Part shown: positions 11,104-20,770 of the stretch, piece by piece
Position numbering within the stretch: position 1 is the stretch's first letter
Layout of the letters: every line of letters begins with the position of its first letter
Origin: Stutzerimonas stutzeri
GTDB lineage: Bacteria > Pseudomonadota > Gammaproteobacteria > Pseudomonadales > Pseudomonadaceae
DNA: 64,000 nucleotides
NCBI RefSeq assembly: GCF_024448985.1
Contig: NZ_JAMOII010000002.1
Span: 124,001 to 188,000, forward strand
Direction: 5' to 3'
The notes under the pieces: generated by a model
What the model saw: only the letters and a program-made list of their open reading frames with translations
Told to the model about the DNA's origin: nothing
Databases searched by the model: none
Program-made: the position numbers and the translations under genes

Positions 11104-12255
11104 ATGGCCGTTGCCTCCAGCGCCTACAAAAAGGCCCTCACCGGAGAGAGCCAGAACAAGCAGGTGCTGCTGAAGATCGACCGCGTCACCAAGAAATTCG
11201 ATGAAACGGTGGCGGTCGATGATGTCTCGCTGAGCATTCACCAGGGCGAAATCTTCGCGCTGCTCGGTGGTTCGGGCTCGGGAAAGTCGACCCTGCTGCG
11301 CATGCTGGCGGGCTTCGAGCGGCCTACCGAAGGGCGGATCTTTCTCGACGGCCAGGACATCACCGATATGCCGCCCTATGAGCGGCCGATCAACATGATG
11401 TTCCAGTCCTACGCGCTGTTCCCGCACATGACGGTGGCGCAGAACATCGCCTTCGGCCTCAAACAGGATGGCCTGGCCAAGGCCGAGGTCGAGGAGCGCG
11501 TCAACGAGATGCTCGCACTGGTGCAGATGACCCAGTACGCCAAGCGCAAGCCGCATCAGCTCTCGGGCGGCCAACGTCAACGCGTGGCGCTGGCCCGTTC
11601 GCTGGCCAAGCGACCCAAGCTGCTGCTGCTCGACGAGCCCATGGGTGCGCTGGACAAGAAGCTGCGCTCGCGGATGCAGTTGGAACTGGTGCAGATCATC
11701 GAGCGCGTCGGCGTGACCTGCGTGATGGTGACCCATGACCAGGAAGAGGCCATGACCATGGCCGAGCGTATCGCCATCATGCATCTGGGTTGGATCGCTC
11801 AGGTCGGCAGTCCGATGGATATCTACGAGACGCCGGCGAGCCGGCTGGTCTGCGAGTTCATCGGCAACGTCAATCTGTTCGACGGTGAGTTGATCGAAGA
11901 CGTCGAAGACCATGCCGTCATTGCCTGCCCCGGGCTTGAAAACCCGATCTACGTGGGTCACGGAATCAGCACCCGCGCTCAGGACAAACAGATTACCTAC
12001 GCGCTGCGCCCCGAAAAAATGCTGATCGGTACCGAGCTACCGGAATTGCAGCGGCCCGGCTACAACTGGGCGAAAGGGATCGTGCATGACATCGCTTATC
12101 TCGGCGGGCACTCGGTGTACTACATCAAACTGCCGTCGGGGCATCTGGTTCAGGCGTTCCTCGCCAACTCCGAGCGCCACGTGAAGTGGCCGACCTGGGA
12201 AGAGGATATTTACGTGTACTGGTGGGATGACAGCGGCGTGGTGCTGCAGGCATGA
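11104..12255 (+). CDS. spuF: Polyamine ABC transporter ATP-binding protein
   Basis: Cytoplasmic ATPase of the SpuDEFGH importer, 383 residues. The Walker A motif GGSGSGKST is at about 55-63, the ABC signature LSGGQRQRVALARSL and Walker B LLLLDEPMGALD follow, and VMVTHDQEEAMT carries the switch histidine. The C-terminal region after about 250 is the TOBE-type regulatory domain of PotA/PotG proteins. GGGAG precedes the start, and the gene overlaps spuG by four bases (ATGA), indicating translational coupling. Confidence 0.95.
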   Translation: MAVASSAYKKALTGESQNKQVLLKIDRVTKKFDETVAVDDVSLSIHQGEIFALLGGSGSGKSTLLRMLAGFERPTEGRIFLDGQDITDMPPYERPINMMFQSYALFPHMTVAQNIAFGLKQDGLAKAEVEERVNEMLALVQMTQYAKRKPHQLSGGQRQRVALARSLAKRPKLLLLDEPMGALDKKLRSRMQLELVQIIERVGVTCVMVTHDQEEAMTMAERIAIMHLGWIAQVGSPMDIYETPASRLVCEFIGNVNLFDGELIEDVEDHAVIACPGLENPIYVGHGISTRAQDKQITYALRPEKMLIGTELPELQRPGYNWAKGIVHDIAYLGGHSVYYIKLPSGHLVQAFLANSERHVKWPTWEEDIYVYWWDDSGVVLQA

Positions 12256-13148
12256 GCCGCTCACGCTTGAATACCGGGCGCCGACTGGTCATCGGCGTAC
12301 CCTTCCTGTGGCTGTTCCTGTTCTTCTTGTTGCCGTTCGCTATCGTGCTGAAGATCAGCTTCTCCGAGGCGGACGTGGCGATCCCGCCCTACACGGAGAT
12401 CTTCGCCTACGCCGAGCAACAGCTGCAGGTGGTGATCAACCTCGGCAATTACATCTTCCTCAGCGAGGACGACCTGTACTGGGCGGCCTATGCCGGCTCG
12501 CTGAAGATCGCGTTCTTCAGCACGCTGCTGTGTCTGCTGATCGGCTACCCGATGGCCTATGCCATCGCCCGGGCGCGCAAGGATCTGCAAACCGTGCTGC
12601 TGCTGCTGATCATGATGCCGACCTGGACGGCAATCCTGATTCGCGTCTACGCCTGGATGGGCATTCTCAGTAGCAACGGCATCCTCAATGGCCTGCTGAT
12701 GGGACTGGGGCTGATCGACGAACCCCTGCGCATTCTCAACACCGACGTCGCCGTCTACATCGGCGTGGTTTATTCCTACCTGCCGTTCATGATCCTGCCG
12801 CTCTACGCCAACCTGGTGAAGCACGACCTCAGCCTGCTCGAGGCCGCTTCGGATCTGGGCGCGCGCAGCCTCACGAGTTTCTGGAAGATCACCGTGCCGC
12901 TGTCGAAGAACGGCATCATTGCCGGCTGCATGCTGGTGTTCATTCCGGTGGTGGGCGAGTTCGTCATTCCCGAATTGCTCGGTGGCCCCGAGACGCTGAT
13001 GATCGGCAAGGTGCTCTGGCAAGAATTCTTCAACAACCGCGACTGGCCGGTGGCTTCCGCTCTGGCGGTGGTGATGCTGGCGATCCTGCTGGTGCCGATC
13101 ATTCTGTTCAACAGAAACCAAGCCAAGGAACTGGAGGGCAAGCTATGA
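12252..13148 (+). CDS. spuG: Polyamine ABC transporter permease
   Basis: Inner-membrane permease of the PotB/PotH type, 298 residues with six predicted membrane segments; the first is at about 14-35. The EAA loop that contacts the ATPase is EAASDLGARSLTSFWKITVP. It pairs with SpuH to form the translocation path. It overlaps spuF and spuH by four bases at each end, so the three genes are translationally coupled. Confidence 0.94.
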   Translation: MSRSRLNTGRRLVIGVPFLWLFLFFLLPFAIVLKISFSEADVAIPPYTEIFAYAEQQLQVVINLGNYIFLSEDDLYWAAYAGSLKIAFFSTLLCLLIGYPMAYAIARARKDLQTVLLLLIMMPTWTAILIRVYAWMGILSSNGILNGLLMGLGLIDEPLRILNTDVAVYIGVVYSYLPFMILPLYANLVKHDLSLLEAASDLGARSLTSFWKITVPLSKNGIIAGCMLVFIPVVGEFVIPELLGGPETLMIGKVLWQEFFNNRDWPVASALAVVMLAILLVPIILFNRNQAKELEGKL

Positions 13149-14041
13149 AGCGCTGGAGCTTTTCCAACCTGATCCTGGTGCTTGGGCTGCTGTTCATCTA
13201 CCTGCCGATGGTCATCCTGGTCATCTATTCGTTCAACGACTCGCGGCTGGTAACGGTGTGGGGCGGCTGGTCGGTGAAGTGGTACGTCGGGCTGCTGGAT
13301 AACAGTCAGCTGATGGGCGCGGTGATGCGCTCGCTGGAGATCGCCCTGTACACCGCCATCGCCGCGGTGGCGCTGGGCACCATGGCGGCCTTCGTGCTCA
13401 CGCGCATTCCGGTGTTCCGCGGTCGCACGCTGTTCGGCGGCTTGGTGACGGCGCCGCTGGTGATGCCCGAAGTGATCACCGGCCTGTCGCTACTGCTGCT
13501 ATTCGTCGCCATGGCGCAGCTTGTGGGCTGGCCGGCGCAACGGGGCATCGTGACCATCTGGATTGCGCACACTACGTTCTGCTCTGCGTATGTCGCGGTG
13601 GTGGTGATGGCGCGTCTGCGCGAACTCGATCAATCCATCGAGGAAGCGGCGATGGACCTCGGCGCGCGGCCCTGGAAGGTGTTTTTCCTGATCACCATGC
13701 CGATGATCGCGCCGTCGTTGGCTGCTGGCGGCATGCTCTCGTTCGCCCTGTCGCTGGACGACCTGGTGCTCGCCAGCTTCGTCTCCGGCCCCGGTTCGAC
13801 CACGCTGCCGATGGAAATCTTCTCGGCCGTGCGCCTGGGCGTGAAGCCGGAAATCAACGCGGTAGCCAGTCTGATCCTGCTGGTGGTGTCATTCGCGACT
13901 TTCATCGCTTGGTACGTCAGCCGTCGTACCGAGAAGCGCCGTGTTCGCTCCATGCGTCAGGCCATGGATGAAACCAGTACGCAAAACTGGCGTCCGGCGG
14001 CCACCAATACGGTGGTGGCGCCGCCATCGGCGCATAGCTGA
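13145..14041 (+). CDS. spuH: Polyamine ABC transporter permease
   Basis: PotC/PotI-type inner-membrane permease, 298 residues, with the EAA loop EEAAMDLGARPWKVFFLITM. It is the last gene of the spu cluster and overlaps spuG by four bases. A strong hairpin lies about 20 bases after the stop. The C-terminal tail after about residue 265 (TEKRRVRSMRQAMDET) is polar and cytoplasmic. Function follows from operon position and family. Confidence 0.94.
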   Translation: MKRWSFSNLILVLGLLFIYLPMVILVIYSFNDSRLVTVWGGWSVKWYVGLLDNSQLMGAVMRSLEIALYTAIAAVALGTMAAFVLTRIPVFRGRTLFGGLVTAPLVMPEVITGLSLLLLFVAMAQLVGWPAQRGIVTIWIAHTTFCSAYVAVVVMARLRELDQSIEEAAMDLGARPWKVFFLITMPMIAPSLAAGGMLSFALSLDDLVLASFVSGPGSTTLPMEIFSAVRLGVKPEINAVASLILLVVSFATFIAWYVSRRTEKRRVRSMRQAMDETSTQNWRPAATNTVVAPPSAHS

Positions 14042-14061
14042 CGCAACGAATTGCCTGGCGC

Positions 14062-14085
14062 GCCGGCCTGAATCTTCAGGCCGGC
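14062..14085. terminator. Hairpin between convergent spuH and thioredoxin-like gene
   Basis: GCCGGCCTGAA and TTCAGGCCGGC form a perfect 11-bp stem around a two-base loop in the 51-base gap between convergent genes. No T-run follows on either strand, so it may act with Rho or simply stabilise 3' ends. Its position makes a bidirectional terminator role plausible. Confidence 0.5.
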
Positions 14086-14092
14086 TCCATCG

Positions 14093-14674
14093 TCATTCAG
14101 GTGTTGTCTCGTTCCAGTCGCAAAAACAGGCCACCGCCAAGGAGTGTGTCGCGCGCACTTCGCGGCCAGCCAGCACTGCCTCGAGAATGGGCTCGACGAA
14201 GCTGTTGTCCGAGCTGCATACCGCGCCTTCACTGTAGGGGCCGATATAGGCGAGTCGGCCCTGGGTGTCCCAGATGGCCACCGCCGGGCTGGCCGGCAGC
14301 TGGTCGGCACCAGCGAGATTGTCGAGCGGTTTCAGCGCCGCCAGTTGCTGCGACAGGCGTCCGGTACTGCCAGGTTTCTGCACCGCATAGAACTCGGTCT
14401 CCGCGCCGGCAAAGCGCGTCAGTAGTTCCTCCAGATGCTGCTGATTGCCGACGTTGCAGGGGCAACCCGGATCCCAGAAATGCACGAAGCGCACCGGGCC
14501 GGGCCCCTGCAACTCGGCTGGCAGCTGCAGCGCGTCTCCGGAGAACAGCTCGGCGCGCTCGCCTTCGAAGGTGCGCAGATAGCGCGCTTCGAACCACCAG
14601 AAGGCTGCCAGCATGGCGCCACCCCAGAGCAGGGCGATGAGTGCCGCGATCAGATATTTGTGGCGTACGGACAT
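14093..14674 (-). CDS. Membrane-anchored thioredoxin-like protein (DUF6436-like)
   Basis: 193 residues. An N-terminal membrane anchor (about 8-28) is followed by a periplasmic domain with a thioredoxin-like strand and the motif VHFWDPGCPCNVGNQ. The CPC in place of CxxC means it is unlikely to be an ordinary disulfide oxidoreductase. The segment SPAVAIWDTQGRLAYIGPYSEGAVC and further cysteines near the C-terminus (VACFCDW) fit the DUF6436 family as I remember it. Role unknown. It converges on spuH and is divergent from the hydrolase gene, so it is probably monocistronic. Confidence 0.65.
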   Translation of the reverse strand: MSVRHKYLIAALIALLWGGAMLAAFWWFEARYLRTFEGERAELFSGDALQLPAELQGPGPVRFVHFWDPGCPCNVGNQQHLEELLTRFAGAETEFYAVQKPGSTGRLSQQLAALKPLDNLAGADQLPASPAVAIWDTQGRLAYIGPYSEGAVCSSDNSFVEPILEAVLAGREVRATHSLAVACFCDWNETTPE

Positions 14675-14760
14675 GGCGGCGCTCTTCGGTGGGGGCGTCA
14701 GCTTGCCACGTCACGCAGCAGAGCTGAATATCGCCGTCAATTCGAGCCAGAAAACCCGTC

Positions 14761-15693
14761 ATGCCTTCGCTAATCGATCCCGATGCACTGCGCGCTCAGC
14801 TGCGCCCTATCAGCCACGGTGCCGAGCTGACCGCCGATGCACATGCGTACCAGGCTTACTACGGCCTAGATCTGCCTCATCACCGCAACGTCCGGCGGCG
14901 CCTTGGCTGCTTTGCGGTACATGGTTACGAAGTAGCCGTGCAGGCCTGGAGCCCTGAGCAGCCGGTGGCGACGCTGCTGATCCTGCACGGCTATTACGAC
15001 CACATGGGACTTTACCGGCACGTCGTGGACTGGGGGCTGCGGATGGGCTTCGCGGTACTGGCCTGCGACCTGCCGGGGCATGGATTGTCCAGCGGACCGC
15101 GCGCCAGCATCAACGAGTTCGACGAATACCAGGCGGTGCTGCAGGGCCTGCTGCATGAAGCGGCCGAGCTGAAGCTGCCGCAGCCCTGGCATTTGCTGGG
15201 GCAGAGCACTGGCGCTGCGATCGTGCTGGAGTATCTGCTCGGCCAGCCGGAGCACCTGGGCCGCGGCATTCTGCTGGCACCGCTGGTGCGACCGCGTGCC
15301 TGGGGTTGGTCCCGCTTCAGTTACGAGGTGATGCGCCGCTTCGTCAAACAGATTCCGCGGCGTTTTAGCGAAAACTCGGGCGACCCGGTGTTTCTGGAGT
15401 TCATTCAGTCGAACGATCCGCTGCAGCCGACTATCCTGCCGACCGCCTGGGTCGGCGCGTTGTCACGCTGGATTCCGCGCATAGAGAGTGCGCCGCCGAG
15501 CCCCCATAGTCCGATCATCGTTCAGGGCGAGGCGGACATGACCGTCGACTGGCAGCACAACCTGCCGATTCTCGAAGGTAAATTCACCGCCCCTGAGATC
15601 TTGCGTCTACCTGACGCGCGGCATCACCTGGTCAATGAGCGCGAAGGGCTTCGTCGCGAGTATCTCGATTTTCTCAGTGAACGGTTGAAGTAA
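14761..15693 (+). CDS. Alpha/beta hydrolase (serine aminopeptidase S33 / monoacylglycerol-lipase-like)
   Basis: 310-residue cytoplasmic alpha/beta hydrolase. LILHGYYDHMGLY contains the oxyanion HG motif, and the nucleophile is S149 in GQSTGAAI. The acid is probably the Asp in GEADMTVDW, and the histidine lies in PDARHHLVNE near the C-terminus. CDLPGHGLSSG is typical of the lysophospholipase/monoacylglycerol lipase branch. The substrate cannot be read from the sequence. The 3' end overlaps the convergent DUF2059 gene by 20 bases. Confidence 0.8.
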   Translation: MPSLIDPDALRAQLRPISHGAELTADAHAYQAYYGLDLPHHRNVRRRLGCFAVHGYEVAVQAWSPEQPVATLLILHGYYDHMGLYRHVVDWGLRMGFAVLACDLPGHGLSSGPRASINEFDEYQAVLQGLLHEAAELKLPQPWHLLGQSTGAAIVLEYLLGQPEHLGRGILLAPLVRPRAWGWSRFSYEVMRRFVKQIPRRFSENSGDPVFLEFIQSNDPLQPTILPTAWVGALSRWIPRIESAPPSPHSPIIVQGEADMTVDWQHNLPILEGKFTAPEILRLPDARHHLVNEREGLRREYLDFLSERLK

Positions 15694-16450
15694 CGGCTTG
15701 CGCCTGGACGCCGGGCTCGCCGGTATCGGCCGCCAGGCCGGCACGCAGCGCCTGAAGCGCGGCCTTGTAATAGTCCTGGCCTGCTTGCGATTGGGCGAAT
15801 TCGACGAACTGCTCCAGTTCGGCATCTTCCAGATCGCGATAGATGTACAGCAAGGTATTGTCCAGATCGCTCTCGACCTGCTGTTGCAAGCGCTCGCGCT
15901 GGCTGTCCAGCAAGCCCTGTGCTTGGCCGCCGCCGAGCAGGCCGGGAATCATCTGGCTGAGACTGTCGGCTGCGACACCGGCCAACGCCAGGCTGACTTC
16001 GGCGCCCGCTTCGGCCGCCGGCAAGGCCTGGGCCAAATGGCGGATCAGCAGCTGCCGATTGCTGCCGGCCTCCATACGTGGCAAGCCATTTTCGTAGCGG
16101 GTGAGCTGTTCGCGACGGCCTGCCAAGGTTTCCGCCGAAACCACCTTGCGGCCCAGTGGTGATTGAAAGAAATCAAGCGCTGGCTGCGGGTCGGACAGAT
16201 TCTGCCGTAGCGCCTGCTTGGCGCGCTGGTCGATGGCGTCGACGGCGAAGCGTCGGTTGCTGTTGGTCACCAGCGCTTGGTAAACCGCTGGCGGCAAACT
16301 GTTCTTGTAGCGTTGCTGCGCGGCTGTCAGGGCGTCAGAAAAGTTGGCGCGTTGTTCGGTCCAACCCGCCGCCTCGTAAAGTTCATCGTAGCTATCGGCC
16401 CAAACGTTCAGGCTCAAGGCAAGCAATACACAAGCAATAAGGGCGCGCAT
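15674..16450 (-). CDS. DUF2059-family exported protein
   Basis: 258 residues with a cleavable signal peptide ending near VWADSY (about residue 19), so probably periplasmic. Two helical repeats with the pattern YDELYEAAGW and LEQFVEFAQSQAGQDYYKA match the DUF2059 fold, in which a Phe/Tyr-rich helix precedes a GQ or GR turn (SPLGRKVV earlier in the protein). Molecular function unknown. AGCTTC-type Shine-Dalgarno sequence is weak, but the ATG at 16450 sits immediately before the signal peptide. Confidence 0.75.
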   Translation of the reverse strand: MRALIACVLLALSLNVWADSYDELYEAAGWTEQRANFSDALTAAQQRYKNSLPPAVYQALVTNSNRRFAVDAIDQRAKQALRQNLSDPQPALDFFQSPLGRKVVSAETLAGRREQLTRYENGLPRMEAGSNRQLLIRHLAQALPAAEAGAEVSLALAGVAADSLSQMIPGLLGGGQAQGLLDSQRERLQQQVESDLDNTLLYIYRDLEDAELEQFVEFAQSQAGQDYYKAALQALRAGLAADTGEPGVQAQAVTSTVH

Positions 16451-16599
16451 GGAAGCTCCTTTGTGGCGGCGGTTTATTTTCGGCGTCGCAACCCGGGCTT
16501 GTCGAGCAGCGAAAGCGCTGCTGCTAGACTCATCCGCTGTTTTACTCCGGCCTGCCGAAGGCCGTAGAGAAACGCCATCAGCCCATTGGAGTCACGTCC

Positions 16600-17208
16600 T
16601 TGCCGTTCTCTACCATCATCGACGACCTCGCCACGCGCGGCTGGTCGTTGCAGAGTGCTTTCCTTTCCAGTGATGTGACCCGCCAGCTGGCCGATGAGTG
16701 CCGCAGACGCTATGCCGAAGGTGCGCTGGCGCCGGCCGGGGTTGGCCGCGGTGAGGAGCAGGCGGTGCGCGAAGGCATTCGCGGCGACCACATTCACTGG
16801 CTGGAAGAAGGGCAGGCGGCGGTCTGCGATGCCTACCTGACGCTGATGGACGAGTTGCGACAGGCGCTCAACCGCGAGCTGTTTCTCGGCCTGGAAGAGT
16901 TCGAGTGCCACTTTGCGCTCTATCCGCCCGGCGCCTTCTATCAGACGCATCTGGACCGCTTCCGCGATGACGACAGCCGTTGCGTCAGCGCCGTGCTCTA
17001 TCTGAATCCGGATTGGCGAGCGGCCGATGGCGGTGAGCTGCGCATGTACCTGGCCGATGGTTCGAGCCTGGATATCCCACCACTGGCCGGCAATCTGGTG
17101 GTTTTTCTATCGGGGAGTTTCCCGCATGAAGTGCTGGTCACGCAGACCGACCGACTGTCGCTGACCGGCTGGTTCCGTCGTCGCCCGGCGGACGTGTTGG
17201 CGCTCTGA
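16600..17208 (+). CDS. 2OG-Fe(II) oxygenase (SM-20 / prolyl-4-hydroxylase-like)
   Basis: 202-residue dioxygenase with the complete facial triad: H117 and D119 in YQTHLDRF, and H176 in SGSFPHEV. The 2OG-binding arginine is R185 (TDRLSLTGWF). LYLNPDWRAADGGELRMY is typical of the bacterial SM-20 or prolyl-hydroxylase-like branch, whose members hydroxylate protein side chains; the target here is unknown. It begins with TTG at 16600, preceded by GGAG nine bases upstream. No ATG lies in a suitable place. Confidence 0.8.
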   Translation: MPFSTIIDDLATRGWSLQSAFLSSDVTRQLADECRRRYAEGALAPAGVGRGEEQAVREGIRGDHIHWLEEGQAAVCDAYLTLMDELRQALNRELFLGLEEFECHFALYPPGAFYQTHLDRFRDDDSRCVSAVLYLNPDWRAADGGELRMYLADGSSLDIPPLAGNLVVFLSGSFPHEVLVTQTDRLSLTGWFRRRPADVLAL

Positions 17209-17217
17209 AGCGCGCAC

Positions 17218-17243
17218 AAAAAAGCCCGGCACAAGGCCGGGCT
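17218..17243 (-). terminator. Rho-independent terminator of dctPQM
   Basis: On the minus strand AGCCCGGC and GCCGGGCT form an 8-bp stem with a five-base loop, followed directly by six T residues. It lies 18 bases beyond the dctM stop and between convergent genes, so it ends the dctPQM transcript. On the plus strand it could also help end the oxygenase transcript. Confidence 0.9.
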
Positions 17244-17260
17244 GGATGCGTCTGGAGCGG

Positions 17261-18541
17261 TTACATCCCTAGCAGATTGGGCAGGCCGAGCGAGATGGAC
17301 GGCACGTAGGTGATGAGAGCTAGGAAAGCCAGCATCATCGCGAGCCATGGCATGACTGCACGGATTACCTGAGTCACCGGCATACCGGTCACGGCCGAGG
17401 CGACGAACAGGTTCAGTCCCACCGGCGGTGTTATCAGCCCGATTTCCATGTTCACCACCATGATGATGCCCAGATGGATCGGGTCGATGCCCAGCTGCAC
17501 GGCGATCGGGAACAGGATCGGCGCCAGGATCAGGATGATCGCCGACGGCTCCATGAAGGCACCGGCAACCAGCAGCACGATGTTTACCACCAGCAGGAAC
17601 ATCCAAGGCTGTAGACCGGCCTCGAGCACCATGGCAGTGATCTGTTGCGGAATCTGTTCGGTGGTCAGCACGTGGGCGAACAGCATCGCGTTGGCGATGA
17701 TGAACATCAGCATGATGGTGAGCTTGCCCGACTCCAGCAGCACTTTCGGGCAATCGCGAATGGTGATGTCCTTGTAGACGAATATCGCGATGAAGGCCGA
17801 ATACACCGCCGCCACCGCCGCCGCTTCGGTCGGCGTGAACATGCCGCTGTAGATGCCGCCGAGGATGATCACCATCAGCAGCAGGCCCCAGAGTGCCTTG
17901 CGTGCCGAAGACAGCCACTCGCGGAAGGTCGCGCGCGGCATTGCCGGAAGGTTCTTCTTCACCGCGATGATGTAGATCGCCGCCATCAGTGCGACGCCAA
18001 GCAGAATGCCCGGGACCACACCAGCCATGAACAGCTTGCCTACCGAGGTTTCGGTCGCGGCGGCGTAGACCACCATGACGATCGACGGCGGGATCAGGAT
18101 GCCTAGGGTACCGGCGTTACAGACGATACCGGCGCCGAAGGCCTGCGGATAGCCGGAGCGGACCATGCCGGCGATGGCGATGGAACCCACGGCCGCTACG
18201 GTCGCAGGCGACGAACCCGAGAGCGCGGCGAACAGCATGCATGCCATTACCGCACCGATGGCCAGACCACCGCGGATGTGACCGACAGTGGCGTTGGCGA
18301 AATCGATCAGGCGACGCGCCACGCCACCGGTGGTCATGAAGGCACCGGCCAGCAGGAAGAACGGAATGGCCAGCAGCGTGTAGTGCTCGGAGGTCTCGAA
18401 CAGCTTGATCGCCAGTGAGGTGACCGAGTCCGGGCTGAACAGCAGGATGGTCAGCGAGCCGGCCAGGCCGAGAGAAATGGCCACCGGCACACCGATGAAC
18501 ATCAGCGCGAACAGCGCCACGAAGAGGAACAGGATAGTCAT
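17261..18541 (-). CDS. dctM: TRAP C4-dicarboxylate transporter, large membrane subunit
   Basis: 426-residue inner-membrane subunit with about twelve hydrophobic segments, carrying the ion-coupled translocation pathway for succinate, fumarate and malate. Signature stretches include PFFLLAGAFMTTGGVARRLI, LSGSSPATVAAVGSI and the glycine-rich GILIPPSIVMVVY. It overlaps the dctQ stop by one base (TAATG), so translation is coupled, and a strong terminator follows. The C4-dicarboxylate assignment rests on high family similarity, the adjacent dctBD regulators and the sigma-54 promoter. Confidence 0.95.
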   Translation of the reverse strand: MTILFLFVALFALMFIGVPVAISLGLAGSLTILLFSPDSVTSLAIKLFETSEHYTLLAIPFFLLAGAFMTTGGVARRLIDFANATVGHIRGGLAIGAVMACMLFAALSGSSPATVAAVGSIAIAGMVRSGYPQAFGAGIVCNAGTLGILIPPSIVMVVYAAATETSVGKLFMAGVVPGILLGVALMAAIYIIAVKKNLPAMPRATFREWLSSARKALWGLLLMVIILGGIYSGMFTPTEAAAVAAVYSAFIAIFVYKDITIRDCPKVLLESGKLTIMLMFIIANAMLFAHVLTTEQIPQQITAMVLEAGLQPWMFLLVVNIVLLVAGAFMEPSAIILILAPILFPIAVQLGIDPIHLGIIMVVNMEIGLITPPVGLNLFVASAVTGMPVTQVIRAVMPWLAMMLAFLALITYVPSISLGLPNLLGM

Positions 18542-19167
18542 TATTTCGGCTCCTCTTCACCGAGCTTAAGTGCCTCGGCGGCCTCATCGGCGAGTCCCAG
18601 CCCGGTTTGTTCGTTACGCAGGATGCGCACGAAGATTTCAACGAAACGGATGAACACCATGGCAAAACCAATGGGCACGATCATGCCGATATGCCACTGC
18701 TTGACGCCGATATGGCCGAGGTCTTCGGCGCCGATGTTGGCGACGAACAACGCCTGGATCCATTCGAAACTGGCCACCGTCATCAGGCCGGCGTAACCCA
18801 GGCAGAACAGACAGGCGAGGATGCTGATGTAACGCTGTACCGGGCGCGACGCGAGCTTGACCAGCGCATCGACACCGATATGGCCGGCGGTGCGTACGCC
18901 GTAGGCGAGGCCGGTAAAGATCAGCCAGGCGAACAGCGCCTTGGTCAACGCGGTGCTCCACGTCATCGCCTGGGCGAAGCCGATAACGAAATCGCCGATT
19001 GCGAAGAAGAAGTCTTCAGCCGCTGGAAAGCTGTCCGCGAGGCTGTAGAAAATGGTGTAGAGGTTGTTCAGGACCACATAAACAAAGGTCACCAGCGTCA
19101 TGGCGGCCAACAGGAAGGCGATGAAAGCCTCCTCGAAGTGGTCCCAGACGCGCCGGAGGGCGTTCAT
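18541..19167 (-). CDS. dctQ: TRAP C4-dicarboxylate transporter, small membrane subunit
   Basis: 208-residue subunit with four membrane segments and a longer than usual inter-helix loop. I choose the ATG at 19167 (MNALRRVWDHFEEAF), because GGGAG lies nine bases upstream; the ATG at 19176 directly abuts that site and 19257 adds non-conserved residues. It works as the small partner of DctM in the high-affinity TRAP system. The dctP gene lies upstream after a 235-base gap that contains a stable hairpin. Confidence 0.93.
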   Translation of the reverse strand: MNALRRVWDHFEEAFIAFLLAAMTLVTFVYVVLNNLYTIFYSLADSFPAAEDFFFAIGDFVIGFAQAMTWSTALTKALFAWLIFTGLAYGVRTAGHIGVDALVKLASRPVQRYISILACLFCLGYAGLMTVASFEWIQALFVANIGAEDLGHIGVKQWHIGMIVPIGFAMVFIRFVEIFVRILRNEQTGLGLADEAAEALKLGEEEPK

Positions 19168-19368
19168 GGATGACATCTCCCGATGGAATGCATTTTGTTT
19201 TGACGGGCGTACAGAACGTTCGCCATGAGCCGGTGTGGTGACCGGTTTATAGAGCAATGAAAAACGCTTGTTTTCGTCCAGACCTCAGGCTCGGGATCGC
19301 CTTGCCTCGATGACTGCCTGGTCGGGTTCTTTTTTCACTGATCTATCGGTGTTGTAGCTGTCGCAACG

Positions 19369-19395
19369 GAGAGGGCGAGTTGTGCCCGCCCTCTC
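19369..19395 (-). terminator. Attenuator-like hairpin between dctP and dctQ
   Basis: GAGAGGGCG and CGCCCTCTC form a perfect 9-bp stem with a nine-base loop just after the dctP stop on the minus strand. No T-tract follows, so read-through into dctQM is likely. Such hairpins after binding-protein genes commonly protect the upstream message and keep the binding protein in excess over the membrane subunits. That role is inference here. Confidence 0.55.
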
Positions 19396-19402
19396 TTCAG
19401 GC

Positions 19403-20497
<1,095 letters not shown>

Positions 20498-20531
20498 CTA
20501 GGCTCGCTTGCCGGCTCATGGATTAGCGAGA

Positions 20532-20546
20532 GCAAGTGCTGTGCCA
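20532..20546 (-). promoter_or_regulatory. Sigma-54 (-24/-12) promoter of dctPQM
   Basis: On the minus strand the sequence TGGCACAGCACTTGC matches the sigma-54 consensus TGGCAC-N5-TTGC, with GG and GC at the invariant spacing. It points toward dctP, giving a leader of about 125 bases. The neighbouring dctD encodes a sigma-54 activator with an intact GAFTGA loop, so site and regulator explain each other. Confidence 0.93.
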
Positions 20547-20560
20547 GAAGCACGCACTTG

Positions 20561-20575
20561 TCTCGCGGTGCGAGA
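20561..20575. promoter_or_regulatory. Perfect 6-3-6 inverted repeat upstream of the dctP promoter
   Basis: TCTCGC-ggt-GCGAGA lies 15 bases upstream of the -24 element. Farther up, CTGA and TCAG flank an AT-rich core at about 20592-20608. Upstream activator sites for DctD-type proteins are short dyads; these are the only clear dyads in the 375-base dctD-dctP gap, but the closeness to the promoter is unusual for an enhancer site. Functional assignment is tentative. Confidence 0.4.
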
Positions 20576-20770
20576 GTTTACTGGTGTAGTGGCGAAATGC
20601 TGACGAATATTTATCAGGCCGACATGTCTATCTCGTAGCTTTTGACGATTCGGGACGGATTCGACGGCGCGGGTTATCTAGCCCAGGCAACTGTTGCAGC
20701 GGCGTGGCAACCCGGTCTTGGATATGTCCGTTGTGAACTGGCGCACAGCATGCTGGCGGAAATCCGCCAG

